64,000 nucleotides of DNA from Nakamurella sp. A5-74 (GTDB taxonomy: Bacteria; Actinomycetota; Actinomycetes; Mycobacteriales; Nakamurellaceae), in assembly GCF_040438885.1 (NCBI RefSeq), contig NZ_CP159218.1, positions 4,588,001-4,652,000 on the forward strand, written 5' to 3'. The notes beneath the pieces are model-generated. The model was given only the letters and a program-made list of their open reading frames with translations, had not been told where the DNA came from and ran no database searches. The position numbers were made by a program, and so were the translations under genes. Each line of letters begins with the position of its first letter. Within the stretch, counting starts at the first letter, position 1. This document shows positions 35,327 to 43,802 of the stretch, piece after piece.

Positions 35327-37009
35327 TCACCTGCTGCGCTGAACCCGCTGCTCGTCCCAGACCGGCTCGTCGGAGCTGTAGACAGCGCCGTCGGCGCCGA
35401 ACACGAGATGACGATCGAAGCTGCGGGCGAACCAGCGGTCGTGGGTCACCGCCAGCACCGTGCCCTCGAACGCGAGCAGTGCCGCCTCGAGCGCCTCGGC
35501 CGAGTGCAGGTCGAGGTTGTCCGTCGGCTCGTCCAACAGCAGCAACGTCGCTCCCGACAGCTCCAGCAACAGCACCTGGAACCGGGCCTGCTGGCCGCCG
35601 GAGAGGGTCCTGAACGTCTGCTCGGACGTCCGGGCGAGCTCGTACCGGTCCAGGACCCTGGCAGCGCCATCCCGGGGCAGTCCGTGGCGGTGCTCGTCAC
35701 CCCGGTGCAGGATCTCCAACAGCGTCCGATCCATCAGCTCCGGATGGTGGTGGGTCTGCGCGAACCAACCGGGCCGCACGCGTGAGCCCAGCCGGGCGAT
35801 CCCGCTGTGCCGCACCGGATCCGGACGGACCTCGCCGACAGGCTGGTGCTCGATGTCGGGATCGGAGCCGCCGGCGGCCAGCAGCCGCAGGAAGTGCGAC
35901 TTCCCGGACCCGTTGCTGCCCAGGATGGTCACCCGCTCGCCGAAGAAGATCTCCATGTCGAACGGCTTCATCAGATCGGTGAGTTCCAGCTGCTCACAGA
36001 CGATCGCGCGCTTGGCAGTCCGGCCGCCGCGCAGCCGCATGGTGACCTGCTGCTGCAACGGTTGCTCCTCCGGCGGACCGGCCTTCTCGAACCGCGCCAG
36101 CCTGGTCTGCGCCGCGTGATAGCGCGACGCCATGCTGTCGTTGTACGTCGCCTTGATCTTGAGCATCTGGACGAGGGTCTTGATCTTCACGTGCTCCTCG
36201 TCCCAGCGGCGACGCATCTCGTCCAACCGGGCGAACCGGTCGTCGCGCGCCTGGTGGTACGTCGAGAACGGTCCTGGGTGGACCCACAGCGTGCTGCCGG
36301 CGGCACCGGGTTCGAGGCTGGCGACCCGGGTGGCGACCCGGTCCAGCAGTTCACGGTCGTGGCTGACGAACAGGATCGTCTTGTCCGACTCGATCAGCGC
36401 CTGCTCCAGCGCCCGCTTGGCCGGCACGTCCAGGTAGTTGTCCGGCTCGTCGAGCAGCAGCACCTCGTCCGGTCCCCGCAGAAGCGCCTCAAGGGCCAGT
36501 CGCTTCTGCTCACCGCCGGACAGCGTCGACACGTCCCGGTACTGGGCGCGGTCGAACGGGAGGCCGAGAGCCTGCACGGTGCAGACGTCCCACAGCGTCT
36601 CCCATTCGTGGCCGCGGACGTCCGCCCAGTCGGCCAGCGCCTGGGCGTAGGCCATCTGGTCGTCCTCCGCCTCGCTCTCCATCATCACCAGCTCGGTGCG
36701 ATCGATCTCGGCAGCGGCAGCCCGAACCGCCTGCGGCGCAACCGAAATGAGCAGGTCCCTCACTGTGGAGCTGTCCCGCACGGAGCCGATGAACTGCCGC
36801 ATCACGCCGAGCCCGCCACTGCGGGTGACGGCGCCCTCGTCTGCGACCAGATCGCCGGAGATGATGCGGGTCAGCGTCGTCTTGCCGGCACCGTTCGGGC
36901 CGATGAGCGCGATCCGGGCGCCCTCACCGACTCGCAGCGCGACGTCGCTGAGCAGCGGCCGCCCGTCGGGCAGGGTGAAGTCGATACCGACCAGTTCGAT
37001 GTGTCCCAC
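35327..37009 (-). CDS. ABC-F family ATPase
   Basis: 560 residues, two ATP-binding cassettes in one chain with no membrane segment. Cassette 1: Walker A GPNGAGKTT, signature LSGGEQKR, Walker B LLLDEPDNYLD. The interdomain linker (about 250-310) is helical and charged. Cassette 2: GSNGSGKSH, LSGGQQAR, LLLDEPTDNLD. ABC-F proteins bind the ribosomal E site and help translation or displace antibiotics. No resistance-type extension is evident, so a housekeeping translation factor is as likely as a resistance protein. GTG at 37009 gives MGHIELVGIDF. Confidence 0.92.
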   Translation of the reverse strand: MGHIELVGIDFTLPDGRPLLSDVALRVGEGARIALIGPNGAGKTTLTRIISGDLVADEGAVTRSGGLGVMRQFIGSVRDSSTVRDLLISVAPQAVRAAAAEIDRTELVMMESEAEDDQMAYAQALADWADVRGHEWETLWDVCTVQALGLPFDRAQYRDVSTLSGGEQKRLALEALLRGPDEVLLLDEPDNYLDVPAKRALEQALIESDKTILFVSHDRELLDRVATRVASLEPGAAGSTLWVHPGPFSTYHQARDDRFARLDEMRRRWDEEHVKIKTLVQMLKIKATYNDSMASRYHAAQTRLARFEKAGPPEEQPLQQQVTMRLRGGRTAKRAIVCEQLELTDLMKPFDMEIFFGERVTILGSNGSGKSHFLRLLAAGGSDPDIEHQPVGEVRPDPVRHSGIARLGSRVRPGWFAQTHHHPELMDRTLLEILHRGDEHRHGLPRDGAARVLDRYELARTSEQTFRTLSGGQQARFQVLLLELSGATLLLLDEPTDNLDLHSAEALEAALLAFEGTVLAVTHDRWFARSFDRHLVFGADGAVYSSDEPVWDEQRVQRSR

Positions 37010-37122
37010 CCCGCCAGCCTGTCATCCGGGTCGTCTCGGGCGCACCCGAGTAGCTGCTGATCGAGCGAGGCTGCGCTGATCGAGCGACGCAACTCCCGCC
37101 CGACCGGTCGTTGATCTGACCG

Positions 37123-37196
37123 GGTCTCGACTCGCTCCTTCGTCGCTCGCTCGACCACCGGGAAGTTCGGCAGTCGAGCGACGGAGGAGTCGACGG
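37123..37196 (+). repeat. Dispersed intergenic repeat, copy C with inverted partner
   Basis: GGTCTCGACTCGCTCC...CTCGCTCGACCACCGG (37123-37161) is the fullest copy in the window. GTCGAGCGACGGAGGAG at 37173-37189 is its inverted partial partner, so the pair could fold back on itself. Confidence 0.75.
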
Positions 37197-37210
37197 GACC
37201 ACGAGCTGAC

Positions 37211-37261
37211 GGTGCTCGAGTGACGACGGTGCTCGAGTGACGACGGTGCTCGAGTGACGAC
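37211..37261. repeat. Three perfect 17-bp tandem repeats
   Basis: GGTGCTCGAGTGACGAC at 37211, 37228 and 37245, identical in all three copies. The word is itself similar to part of the dispersed repeat. Perfect identity suggests recent expansion. Confidence 0.9.
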
Positions 37262-37300
37262 ACACGACCGCCCCCACCGGTGCGGTGGGGGCGGCCGTGT
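37262..37300. terminator. GC-rich hairpin after the tandem repeats
   Basis: CCGCCCCCACC (37268-37278) pairs with GGTGGGGGCGG (37284-37294) around a five-base loop, and the stem extends to ACACG/CGTGT for 17 positions with one mismatch. No T-run. It may end transcripts from the large secreted-protein gene that read through the first hairpin. Confidence 0.6.
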
Positions 37301-37365
37301 CGATCAAGTACGTGTCGATCAGTCACGCGTAGTCGATCAAGTGCGCGCTGTCGATCAAGTACGGA

Positions 37366-37392
37366 CGCCCCAGGTCGATACGACCTGGGGCG
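37366..37392 (-). terminator. Perfect 12-bp hairpin downstream of the secreted-protein gene
   Basis: CGCCCCAGGTCG, ATA, CGACCTGGGGCG: twelve perfect pairs with a three-base loop, starting eight bases after the stop codon of the gene at 37400-40138. Best explained as its transcription terminator. Confidence 0.75.
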
Positions 37393-37399
37393 AACCCCG

Positions 37400-40138
37400 T
37401 CAGCCGCTGGCCATCTTGGTACGGAGGGTGGCGGTCGTCGTCCCCGAGCGGTTGCCCGCCGGGTCGACTGCATACAGCTTCAGGGTGTGCGTACCGGGAC
37501 CCACGGAGACCGAGGACCTGACGACCCACCGACGGTCGTTGTCGGTGATCGCACCCTGGAGCCGGGGGTTCGTCGGCATGATCAGCCGACCGTCGATCGT
37601 GGCCACCACGACCACACCCGGCTCCGCAGATCCACCGAACGACGGGAGGGTCGTCGCCTGGATCTCATTGCTGAGCGGGGAGACCAGCGCCGGTGCCGGC
37701 GGGCTGGCCCGGTCGATCCGAACCTGGATCGGGGCCGACGTAGCGGTCACCGTCCGCGTCTTACCGCCACCGGTGACGATGGTGGTCTGCGTCGCGGTGT
37801 AGCGGTGGATCCCGTCAGGAGAGCTCGGGAACACCAGCGCCCAGTTGCCTGTCCGACTGCCGCTGGCGGCCTTGGCAACCGTGGTGGTCGCCGACCGTAC
37901 TCCGCGTTCGTCGGTGACGATCACCCTGGAACCCGGGAATCCGATTCCGGCGAGCCGGACGGTGCCGGTCGCGTACGAGGCCTTGTCGATCCTGCGATCG
38001 AACTCGACCACGTATCCACCGGAGGTGCTGGCAGCGAGGGTGGAGATCACCCTGGTCGACATCGTCGACCGGTTCCCGGTGCCATCGACCTGGAACGCGG
38101 AGAAGGTGTGCGTCCCTGCGGCCAGCTTGGGCGTCGGGATCGACCAGAGTCCGTTCAGGCTCATGAAGACCTGTCCGACCTCACGTCCGTCGACGAGCAA
38201 GGTGACCTGGCCGCCTGCCGCGCCCGTTCCGGTGACATAGACAGTGCCGACTGTTCCCCGGGAGTTGGGCGACGGCGAGGTGATGCGCGGAGCACCGGCC
38301 GGCAGCGTGTCCACGATGACCAGCCGGGTGTCGGCTTCGGGGCTCACGTTTCCTGCGGTGTCGGTCTGCACGGCGGTGAGCAGTGCGAACCCGTTGGGCT
38401 GGACGTTGGCTGCGGGGCACGACCAGTTACCGGCCGCGGTGGCCTTCGTGGCGCACCAGATGCTGGACTGCTTGCGCACGATGACGTTGGCGTTCGCTTC
38501 ACTGGTGCCGGCGATCACCCGTCGGTTGTTCGGGGTGCGGACCAGGCCCGGCGGGTTGGTGATCCTCGGGGCCAGCGCGACGGTGTCGACGACATAGATC
38601 ACGTGGTTCGACTCCGAGGAGGCCGCACCATTGCCTCCGGCCTGGGTGGCGATGAACTCGTGCCGTCCGTCGATCAGATCCCTGGTGAGCACGAGCGTCC
38701 ACGTTCCGTTGGCGCGAACCGTGGTGGTGCCCAGGACAGTGGTGCCGTCCCGGACGGTCAGGGTCGCTCCGGCCACGCCGGTACCACGGATGGTCGGCCT
38801 GGCGTTGTTGGTCGGAACTGCCGAGCTTGTGGGCGAGGTGATCACCGGAGCGGTCCTGATGTCGGTGGCCACGGTGAAGTGCCGGACGGGCGACGGAGGC
38901 GAGGTGACGCCGCCGACCGTCTGCACGGCAACAGCGGTGTGAGGGCCATCGGTGAGCGCCGGGGAGACCACACTGAAGACACCCGAGCTGTTCGCGGTCG
39001 TGGTGAGCGTCGCGCCATTGTCGATCGTGACCTTCACCGTGGCGTTGGGCCGGGCGGTGCCACTGATCGTCGGGGTCCTGCCGGTGGTGGCACCCTCTGC
39101 CGGGGTGACGATCACCGGTGCTTCCAGGACGGCAGCGCAGTCGAGACCACCGATCGGGGCCTTGGCGGCTGCGGTCAACGACAGCAGCTTCACCGTGGCC
39201 CTGGCGAGACCGAGGTTCACGTTCAGGGTGAGGAAGTCCCAGCTGCCCGCAGCGCTCGTGCCGTTCGCGGCAAGAGCGCCCACAACTGGGTTGTTGACGC
39301 GCAACGTGCCAAGGCCGGGGATCAAGAGTGACGTCCCGGCGCGCACCACGACCGGGGCGGCGGTACCGATCTTGACGCTGACCACCACGGTGTTGGCGTT
39401 GCTGGTGACGGTGGCCCCGCCCGTCTTGCCGGTGGCGGTGGCGGTGAGGGTCGGGTTGCTGCTCACCGTCACGACAACCTCGTCGTTCAGCAGCTTCAGG
39501 TTGGCCACCGTGCCGACCGCGGTCGAACGGACAGCCTTGTTGGCTCCGACGTTGGTGGCGGTGTTGACCAGCGCGTTGGTGTTGCGGACATCAGCAGCAG
39601 CCAGCGTGAGGAGGTTGGTGCCGGCCAGCGTGAGGGACGCGTCACCGGTGGTGGTCTGCGAGTCCGACAGCACGGCAGGATTTCCGGCGACACACCTGGT
39701 GTCTCCGGCCCAGCGGGCCAGGTTGCTGGTCTGCAGGGCGTTGACCCGCAGCTGCAACAGCAACAGGTTCACCGCGACGCTCGGAAGACCACCGGTGACT
39801 GGATCCGTGTGGTCCGGCGGCGCGGTCTGGGTCTGCCGGGAGACGGTCACCGGCAGCCCGACGACCGCGGCAGCGATGTTGCTCGAGGTCGCCCGCGAGC
39901 GGGGGGTCGAGGTCGACGAGGTGGAGGCGTTCGTCGTGGCCACACCGACGTTCGCCAGGTTCAGGCCGACCGCAGTGGCATTCAGCCCGAGGATCTGACC
40001 GGTACCCGTGCCGCCGTAGACAACTCCTGGTCCCGGTGGTGCGGCCGAGGCGGTCGAGACCGGCCCGGCGACGGTGCTGACGGTCGCGAACGCGAACGTC
40101 ATCAGCAGTGAGACGGTGGCAGCTGCGAAGCGTTTCAT
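37400..40138 (-). CDS. Large secreted protein with repeated bacterial Ig-like domains
   Basis: 912 residues. Signal peptide MKRFAAATVSLLMTFAFATV-type, cleaved after ASA near residue 32. Residues 33-345 form an Ala/Val/Thr/Asn-rich domain with NLANVGVATTNAS and LNVNLGLARATVKLL, possibly of the choice-of-anchor P kind. About six Ig-like domains follow, each starting with (A)PxITxP and carrying GTxxxxAxVxVxxxG and a closing DxAGNxS-type strand. There is no LPXTG motif or C-terminal membrane helix, so it is released or held non-covalently. Likely role: surface adhesion or matrix. ATG at 40138 follows GGGGAT. Monocistronic, with a strong terminator. Confidence 0.85.
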   Translation of the reverse strand: MKRFAAATVSLLMTFAFATVSTVAGPVSTASAAPPGPGVVYGGTGTGQILGLNATAVGLNLANVGVATTNASTSSTSTPRSRATSSNIAAAVVGLPVTVSRQTQTAPPDHTDPVTGGLPSVAVNLLLLQLRVNALQTSNLARWAGDTRCVAGNPAVLSDSQTTTGDASLTLAGTNLLTLAAADVRNTNALVNTATNVGANKAVRSTAVGTVANLKLLNDEVVVTVSSNPTLTATATGKTGGATVTSNANTVVVSVKIGTAAPVVVRAGTSLLIPGLGTLRVNNPVVGALAANGTSAAGSWDFLTLNVNLGLARATVKLLSLTAAAKAPIGGLDCAAVLEAPVIVTPAEGATTGRTPTISGTARPNATVKVTIDNGATLTTTANSSGVFSVVSPALTDGPHTAVAVQTVGGVTSPPSPVRHFTVATDIRTAPVITSPTSSAVPTNNARPTIRGTGVAGATLTVRDGTTVLGTTTVRANGTWTLVLTRDLIDGRHEFIATQAGGNGAASSESNHVIYVVDTVALAPRITNPPGLVRTPNNRRVIAGTSEANANVIVRKQSSIWCATKATAAGNWSCPAANVQPNGFALLTAVQTDTAGNVSPEADTRLVIVDTLPAGAPRITSPSPNSRGTVGTVYVTGTGAAGGQVTLLVDGREVGQVFMSLNGLWSIPTPKLAAGTHTFSAFQVDGTGNRSTMSTRVISTLAASTSGGYVVEFDRRIDKASYATGTVRLAGIGFPGSRVIVTDERGVRSATTTVAKAASGSRTGNWALVFPSSPDGIHRYTATQTTIVTGGGKTRTVTATSAPIQVRIDRASPPAPALVSPLSNEIQATTLPSFGGSAEPGVVVVATIDGRLIMPTNPRLQGAITDNDRRWVVRSSVSVGPGTHTLKLYAVDPAGNRSGTTTATLRTKMASG

Positions 40139-40463
40139 GTGGATCCCCAAACAGAGGTGGGAGTGAGTTCGCCCACCATATGACCCGACGTCGATTAGGC
40201 CAATAGGGTCTGAAAGCTCCGTAGCGCGAACCTGTGGTCGGTAGTATGGGTGAAAATTCACTCTTTAGGACGCGACAGGACGTTTGGGATCCGTTCGGTC
40301 CGAAGTGTCGCCACTCCCCGTCAGACGGACGTGCACGTCCGGTGACGGAGGCCCCCTGGAACTCCGGAACGCGCACCCGGGATCGCTGTCCGTCACCCCC
40401 GACGTCGAGCCTCGCCCATATGATCGTGATCGGACCGTTACCGAATGGTGGGAGCCGAACCGC
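40139..40463. other. 325-bp region upstream of the secreted-protein gene
   Basis: No gene. It lies between two minus-strand genes and should contain the secreted-protein promoter and a long 5' leader. It is more AT-rich than its surroundings near 40180-40265. GTGAA-AA-TTCAC at 40250-40261 and the perfect 16-base palindrome at 40326-40341 are the visible symmetric elements. No known riboswitch was recognised. Confidence 0.5.
40326..40341. promoter_or_regulatory. Perfect 16-bp palindrome CGGACGTGCACGTCCG
   Basis: Eight-base perfect half-sites without a spacer, about 190 bases upstream of the secreted-protein start and 123 bases from the nitrilase stop. Suited to a dimeric regulator; no candidate regulator is encoded nearby. 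Confidence 0.35.
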
Positions 40464-41258
40464 TCACCGCGGTGCCATCCGGACCTGCATGCGGGTATGG
40501 GATCCACTCGGCAGCAGCGCCCGCACCTCCGTCAGGCGCTCAGGGTCGACCTCGACGAAGCCCAGGGCGGGCGACCGGTAGCCGAGATCCGCCAGCGGCA
40601 GACCGAACGGGTCGAAAGCCGCCGAGCGACCGATGCAACCGCCGCCCATCTGATCGGCGGCCACCACGTAGCTGGTGTTCTCGATGGCCCTGGCCCGGAG
40701 CAGGGTGACCCAGTGGTCCTCCTTGCCGGACCCCGTCGCCCAGGCGCTGGCCACTGCCAACACGTCGACCCCGCGGGCCGACAGCGACCGGAACAGTTCA
40801 GGAAATCGCAGGTCGTAGCAGGTGGCCAGACCGATCCGGAGGCTGTCGAGCTCGATGACGGGTGGCTCGGCGTCGCCAGGCACGACCGTTGCCGACTCCT
40901 GGTGCGAGAACGCGTCGTAGAGGTGGATCTTGCGGTACGCCGCGATCAGCTCGCCTGCATCGACCACCGCCAGCACATTGCTCACCCGGCCGTCGTCCGC
41001 GGGCACGAAGGTACCGACCGCGATCGCGATGCCCAGCTCGCCCGATGCCAGCCGGAGCGCGGTGACGAACGGGCCGTCCAGCGGCTCGGCGTTGCGGATC
41101 ACCGAGTCGGGATCGCCGAACGCATCGGTGATCGCACCCTCGGGGGCCACCACCAGACGAGCGCCGCCGCTCGCCGCAGCGCGGACCTGCTCGAGGATTG
41201 CCGCGAGGTTCGCCCGCGGGTCACTGGTCGGGGTCAGCTGGGCCAGGGCGATCCGCAT
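40464..41258 (-). CDS. Nitrilase superfamily carbon-nitrogen hydrolase
   Basis: 264 residues with the full Glu-Lys-Cys triad: E40 in VVAPEGA, K110 in YRKIHLYD and C147 in GLATCYDLRFPEL. Size and the IHLYD and RFPEL contexts match the omega-amidase/Nit2 or deaminated-glutathione amidase branch. It hydrolyses amides or nitriles in the cytoplasm; the substrate is not defined. ATG at 41258. The remnant adenosine deaminase gene ends four bases upstream of it, so the two were probably co-transcribed. Confidence 0.93.
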   Translation of the reverse strand: MRIALAQLTPTSDPRANLAAILEQVRAAASGGARLVVAPEGAITDAFGDPDSVIRNAEPLDGPFVTALRLASGELGIAIAVGTFVPADDGRVSNVLAVVDAGELIAAYRKIHLYDAFSHQESATVVPGDAEPPVIELDSLRIGLATCYDLRFPELFRSLSARGVDVLAVASAWATGSGKEDHWVTLLRARAIENTSYVVAADQMGGGCIGRSAAFDPFGLPLADLGYRSPALGFVEVDPERLTEVRALLPSGSHTRMQVRMAPR

Positions 41259-41262
41259 CGCG

Positions 41263-41586
41263 TCACTGTAGATCCGGCTCGGGCTGCTGCGGGACGAAGC
41301 TCGCCGCCACTGCTCGGTGGGCGATCGCCGCGAGCTGCTCATCGGTGAGGCCGGCCATCTGCTGCGCCAGCCGGTGTTCGTGGGCCAGGGTGACGGCGCT
41401 GACCTGCGGGTTGTCGGTGTTGAGGGAGACCGGAACTCCGTGCTCGTGCGCCACCATCAGGTCGCGTGGCCGCACCGCCGATGCGAGCGGGTGCGCTTCA
41501 CGGCGGGCGATCTCCAGGATGGTGCTCGGCCTGATCGAGTCTTCGAAGTGACGGTGCAGATCGACCAGCGGCAGCCGCGCGCTCAT
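41263..41586 (-). pseudogene. Internally deleted adenosine deaminase family gene
   Basis: The 107-codon frame joins two ends of an adenosine deaminase-type amidohydrolase. Residues 1-27 have the N-terminal metal motif LVDLHRHFEDSIRPSTILE (HxH). From about residue 50, HGVPVSLNTDNPQ and TLAHEHRLAQQM through AIAHRAVAASF match the C-terminal part with its Asp metal ligand. The roughly 200 middle residues of a normal 330-350 residue enzyme are gone, including the catalytic Glu and two histidines, so it cannot be active. The junction kept the frame open. Whether a short protein is still made is unknown. Confidence 0.75.
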
Positions 41587-41987
41587 GCCGTGGCCTCCGA
41601 GATCCGAGTGAGGACGAAAACTCCGGCGACATCGATGCAGGGGTCATGAGATGGGTCCGATCGGGAGAGAAGAGGCACCAGCAGGGTCGGAGCCCGGACT
41701 ACTGGTACAGATCCGATCAGAAGGAATGGTCACCGAAGGCCGTCGCGGGCAGCTCGCTGAGGCGGGCCGGGGACATCATGAGCGCGAGCACAGTGCCCAT
41801 CCACCGACGGCGGATAGTCTGCAGGAGCCGGGCGAGCACTCCTGCACCACCGGAGCGTCGCGCACCACCGAGGGACACCTCGCCCGCGCCCGGAAAAGGG
41901 GCGCTAGCGGTCGCTTCGCCGACAACGGTCGGCGAGCCGCGAGACACATACGGAACTCCACCGTCACTCTCGCAGCAAGGACCGTCC
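41587..41987. other. 401-bp region upstream of the ThDP enzyme gene
   Basis: No independent gene was recognised. The frame of the ThDP enzyme stays open back to 41646 but the added residues are Arg/Pro/Ser-rich and unlike the family. TCGCCGAC-AACG-GTCGGCGA at 41916-41935 is a perfect 8-bp hairpin about 50 bases before the start codon and may regulate the cluster. Confidence 0.45.
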
Positions 41988-43754
41988 ATGACCTCTCTTC
42001 GGGTACCCGCTCATTCCCGCTCGACCGTCTCGAGCGCAGTCCTGGCGGCTCTCCGCGGCGCCGGCATCACCGACGTGTTCGGGGTGATGGGCAACGGAAA
42101 CGTGCACTTCCTGGACGCCGTGTGCACCTCCGACCTGCGGTTCACCGCTCTCCGGCACGAGGCGGGCGGGGTCGCCGCCGCCGACGCTTTCGCCCGGTTC
42201 ACCGGCCGGCCGGCCGTGGCCACCGCCACCTACGGCGCGGGGTTCACCAACACGATCACGCCGCTCGCGGAGGCGGTCCGAGCACGTACCCCGCTGCTGC
42301 TCGTGGCCGGCGACGCTCCGAGCACCGGTCCGCGAGGCTGGGACGTCGACCAGGTGGCGATGGCCGCCGCAGCCGGCGCCCAGACCTTCGTGGTGGACGC
42401 ATCGGCCCCGGGTCGCACCACCATTGCTGCCCTGCAGTACGCCGTCGACGAGCGCACGGCAGTGGTGCTGTCGCTCCCGCACGACGTCGGTGCGAGCCCG
42501 ACGTCCGAGGATCCCGACGACGTCCCGTCGCTGCAGCTCCGGATTCCCGCAGGCGTGGACCCGCTCGCCATCGACGCCGCGGCGGACGTTCTCGCCGACG
42601 CCCGCGCACTCCTGGTACTGGCCGGTCGCGGTGTCCGCGCCGCCGGCGCGACCGCTGCACTGACCGACCTCGCGGACCGGCTCGACGCGGCGACCTGCAC
42701 GACGGCCCCAGCACTCGGCACGTTCGCCGGCTCGCCCCGCGATCTCGGGGTGGCCGGCGGGTTCTCCTCACCTGGCACCCTGCGCCGGATCGCCGCCGCC
42801 GATGTCGTGCTCGTCGTAGGAGCGGCGCTCAACCAGTTCACCACAGCGTTCGGGTCGCTGTTCGCACCCGATGCGATCGTCGTGCAGATCGACGATGCAC
42901 CGTTCGCGACCAGCGCGCGGGTCGACCTGTTCGTCCGCGGCGATGCCGCGGAAGCGGTGCGGCAGTTGAACTTCCGGCTCACTGCTCGGCGCGGGCCCGC
43001 TCCGTCTGCCGTCCGGCGACGAGCGGCGGGCAGGACCCCGGTCGACCCGACGACGGCAGACGGGACGGACGAGCACGAGCGGGGTGACGCGCTCGCGCCC
43101 GACGGGCGACTCGACCCCCGGTCGCTGTTCCGCCGGCTCGACGACCTACTGCCCGACGACCGGGTCATCGTCTCCGACGGCGGCCACTTCATCGGCTGGG
43201 CACCGATGTACCTGCGGGTACCGGCCGCCGACCGCCTGGTGCTGGTAGGTACAGCGCTGCAGAGCATCGGACTCGGGTTGCCGAGCGGTGTCGGGGTGGC
43301 TGTTGCAGCCGGTCGCGACGAGTTCGTGGTGGTGGTCAGCGGCGACGGCGGCGGGCTGATGGCGCTGGCCGACCTCGAGAGCCTGGCCAGGGCGACCCGC
43401 CGGGGCGCACTGATCGTCGTCAACGACGCCGCCTACGGTGCTGAGATCCACCAGTTCGGTGCCGCCAGTCTCGGGCTCGACGAGACGCCGATGCGGATCC
43501 CGGAGGTCGACTTCGCCGCCCTCGGCGCGGCGGTGGGAGGTCGGTCCGCCGTCATCCGCACGCTGGAGGATCTGGCGGTCCTGCGGGACTTCGTCGTCAG
43601 CGGGGCGGACGGGCTGTTGGTGCTGGACTGCCGGGTTTCGGCCGACGTCGTCGCTCCGTACATCAGCGAGATGGCCGGGGCCGCGCGCCGATTGGTGGCG
43701 GCGAACCAGCAGGATCGTGCGGCGTCCCTCGTCGCCGCCGCCGTTGCCGACTGA
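41988..43754 (+). CDS. Thiamine diphosphate-dependent decarboxylase or carboligase
   Basis: 588 residues with the three-domain layout of the acetolactate synthase/benzoylformate decarboxylase family. The N-terminal Pyr domain has the catalytic Glu in LRHEAGGVAAADAFARFTGRPA; the central domain is present; the C-terminal PP domain has the ThDP/Mg motif GDGGGLMALADLESLARATRRGALIVVNDAAYG. ATG at 41988 follows AAGGA. It is the first gene of a cluster with a 2-oxo-4-enoate hydratase and an HpaI-type aldolase, so the substrate may be a 2-oxo acid from aromatic or dicarboxylate catabolism. Reaction not assignable from sequence. Confidence 0.88.
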   Translation: MTSLRVPAHSRSTVSSAVLAALRGAGITDVFGVMGNGNVHFLDAVCTSDLRFTALRHEAGGVAAADAFARFTGRPAVATATYGAGFTNTITPLAEAVRARTPLLLVAGDAPSTGPRGWDVDQVAMAAAAGAQTFVVDASAPGRTTIAALQYAVDERTAVVLSLPHDVGASPTSEDPDDVPSLQLRIPAGVDPLAIDAAADVLADARALLVLAGRGVRAAGATAALTDLADRLDAATCTTAPALGTFAGSPRDLGVAGGFSSPGTLRRIAAADVVLVVGAALNQFTTAFGSLFAPDAIVVQIDDAPFATSARVDLFVRGDAAEAVRQLNFRLTARRGPAPSAVRRRAAGRTPVDPTTADGTDEHERGDALAPDGRLDPRSLFRRLDDLLPDDRVIVSDGGHFIGWAPMYLRVPAADRLVLVGTALQSIGLGLPSGVGVAVAAGRDEFVVVVSGDGGGLMALADLESLARATRRGALIVVNDAAYGAEIHQFGAASLGLDETPMRIPEVDFAALGAAVGGRSAVIRTLEDLAVLRDFVVSGADGLLVLDCRVSADVVAPYISEMAGAARRLVAANQQDRAASLVAAAVAD

Positions 43755-43802
43755 CCGCCGTATAGCGTCCAGGTGACTCCCGCCCCCGGAAGGAGCGTGT
43801 CG

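Larger units (their letters stand above)
37010..37399. other. 390-bp intergenic region packed with repeats and hairpins
   Basis: No gene. From left to right: half copies of the dispersed repeat (37060-37090), a full copy C (37123-37161), an inverted partial copy (37172-37196), three 17-bp tandem repeats (37211-37261), a 17-bp stem (37262-37300), four GTCGATCA words (37299-37357) and a terminator-like hairpin (37366-37392). Confidence 0.8.

Noticed and set aside
37280-39331. 683-codon plus-strand open frame opposite the Ig-like protein
   Set aside because: Gly/Arg/Asp-rich shadow caused by codon bias of the real gene; it also runs through the repeat block.
40250-40261. CRP-family binding site GTGA...TCAC
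   Set aside because: The spacer between half-sites is four bases instead of six, and the outer bases do not fit.
41646-41987. N-terminal extension of the ThDP enzyme
   Set aside because: The added residues are low-complexity and Arg/Pro-rich; AAGGA before 41988 and the family N-terminus support the shorter form.
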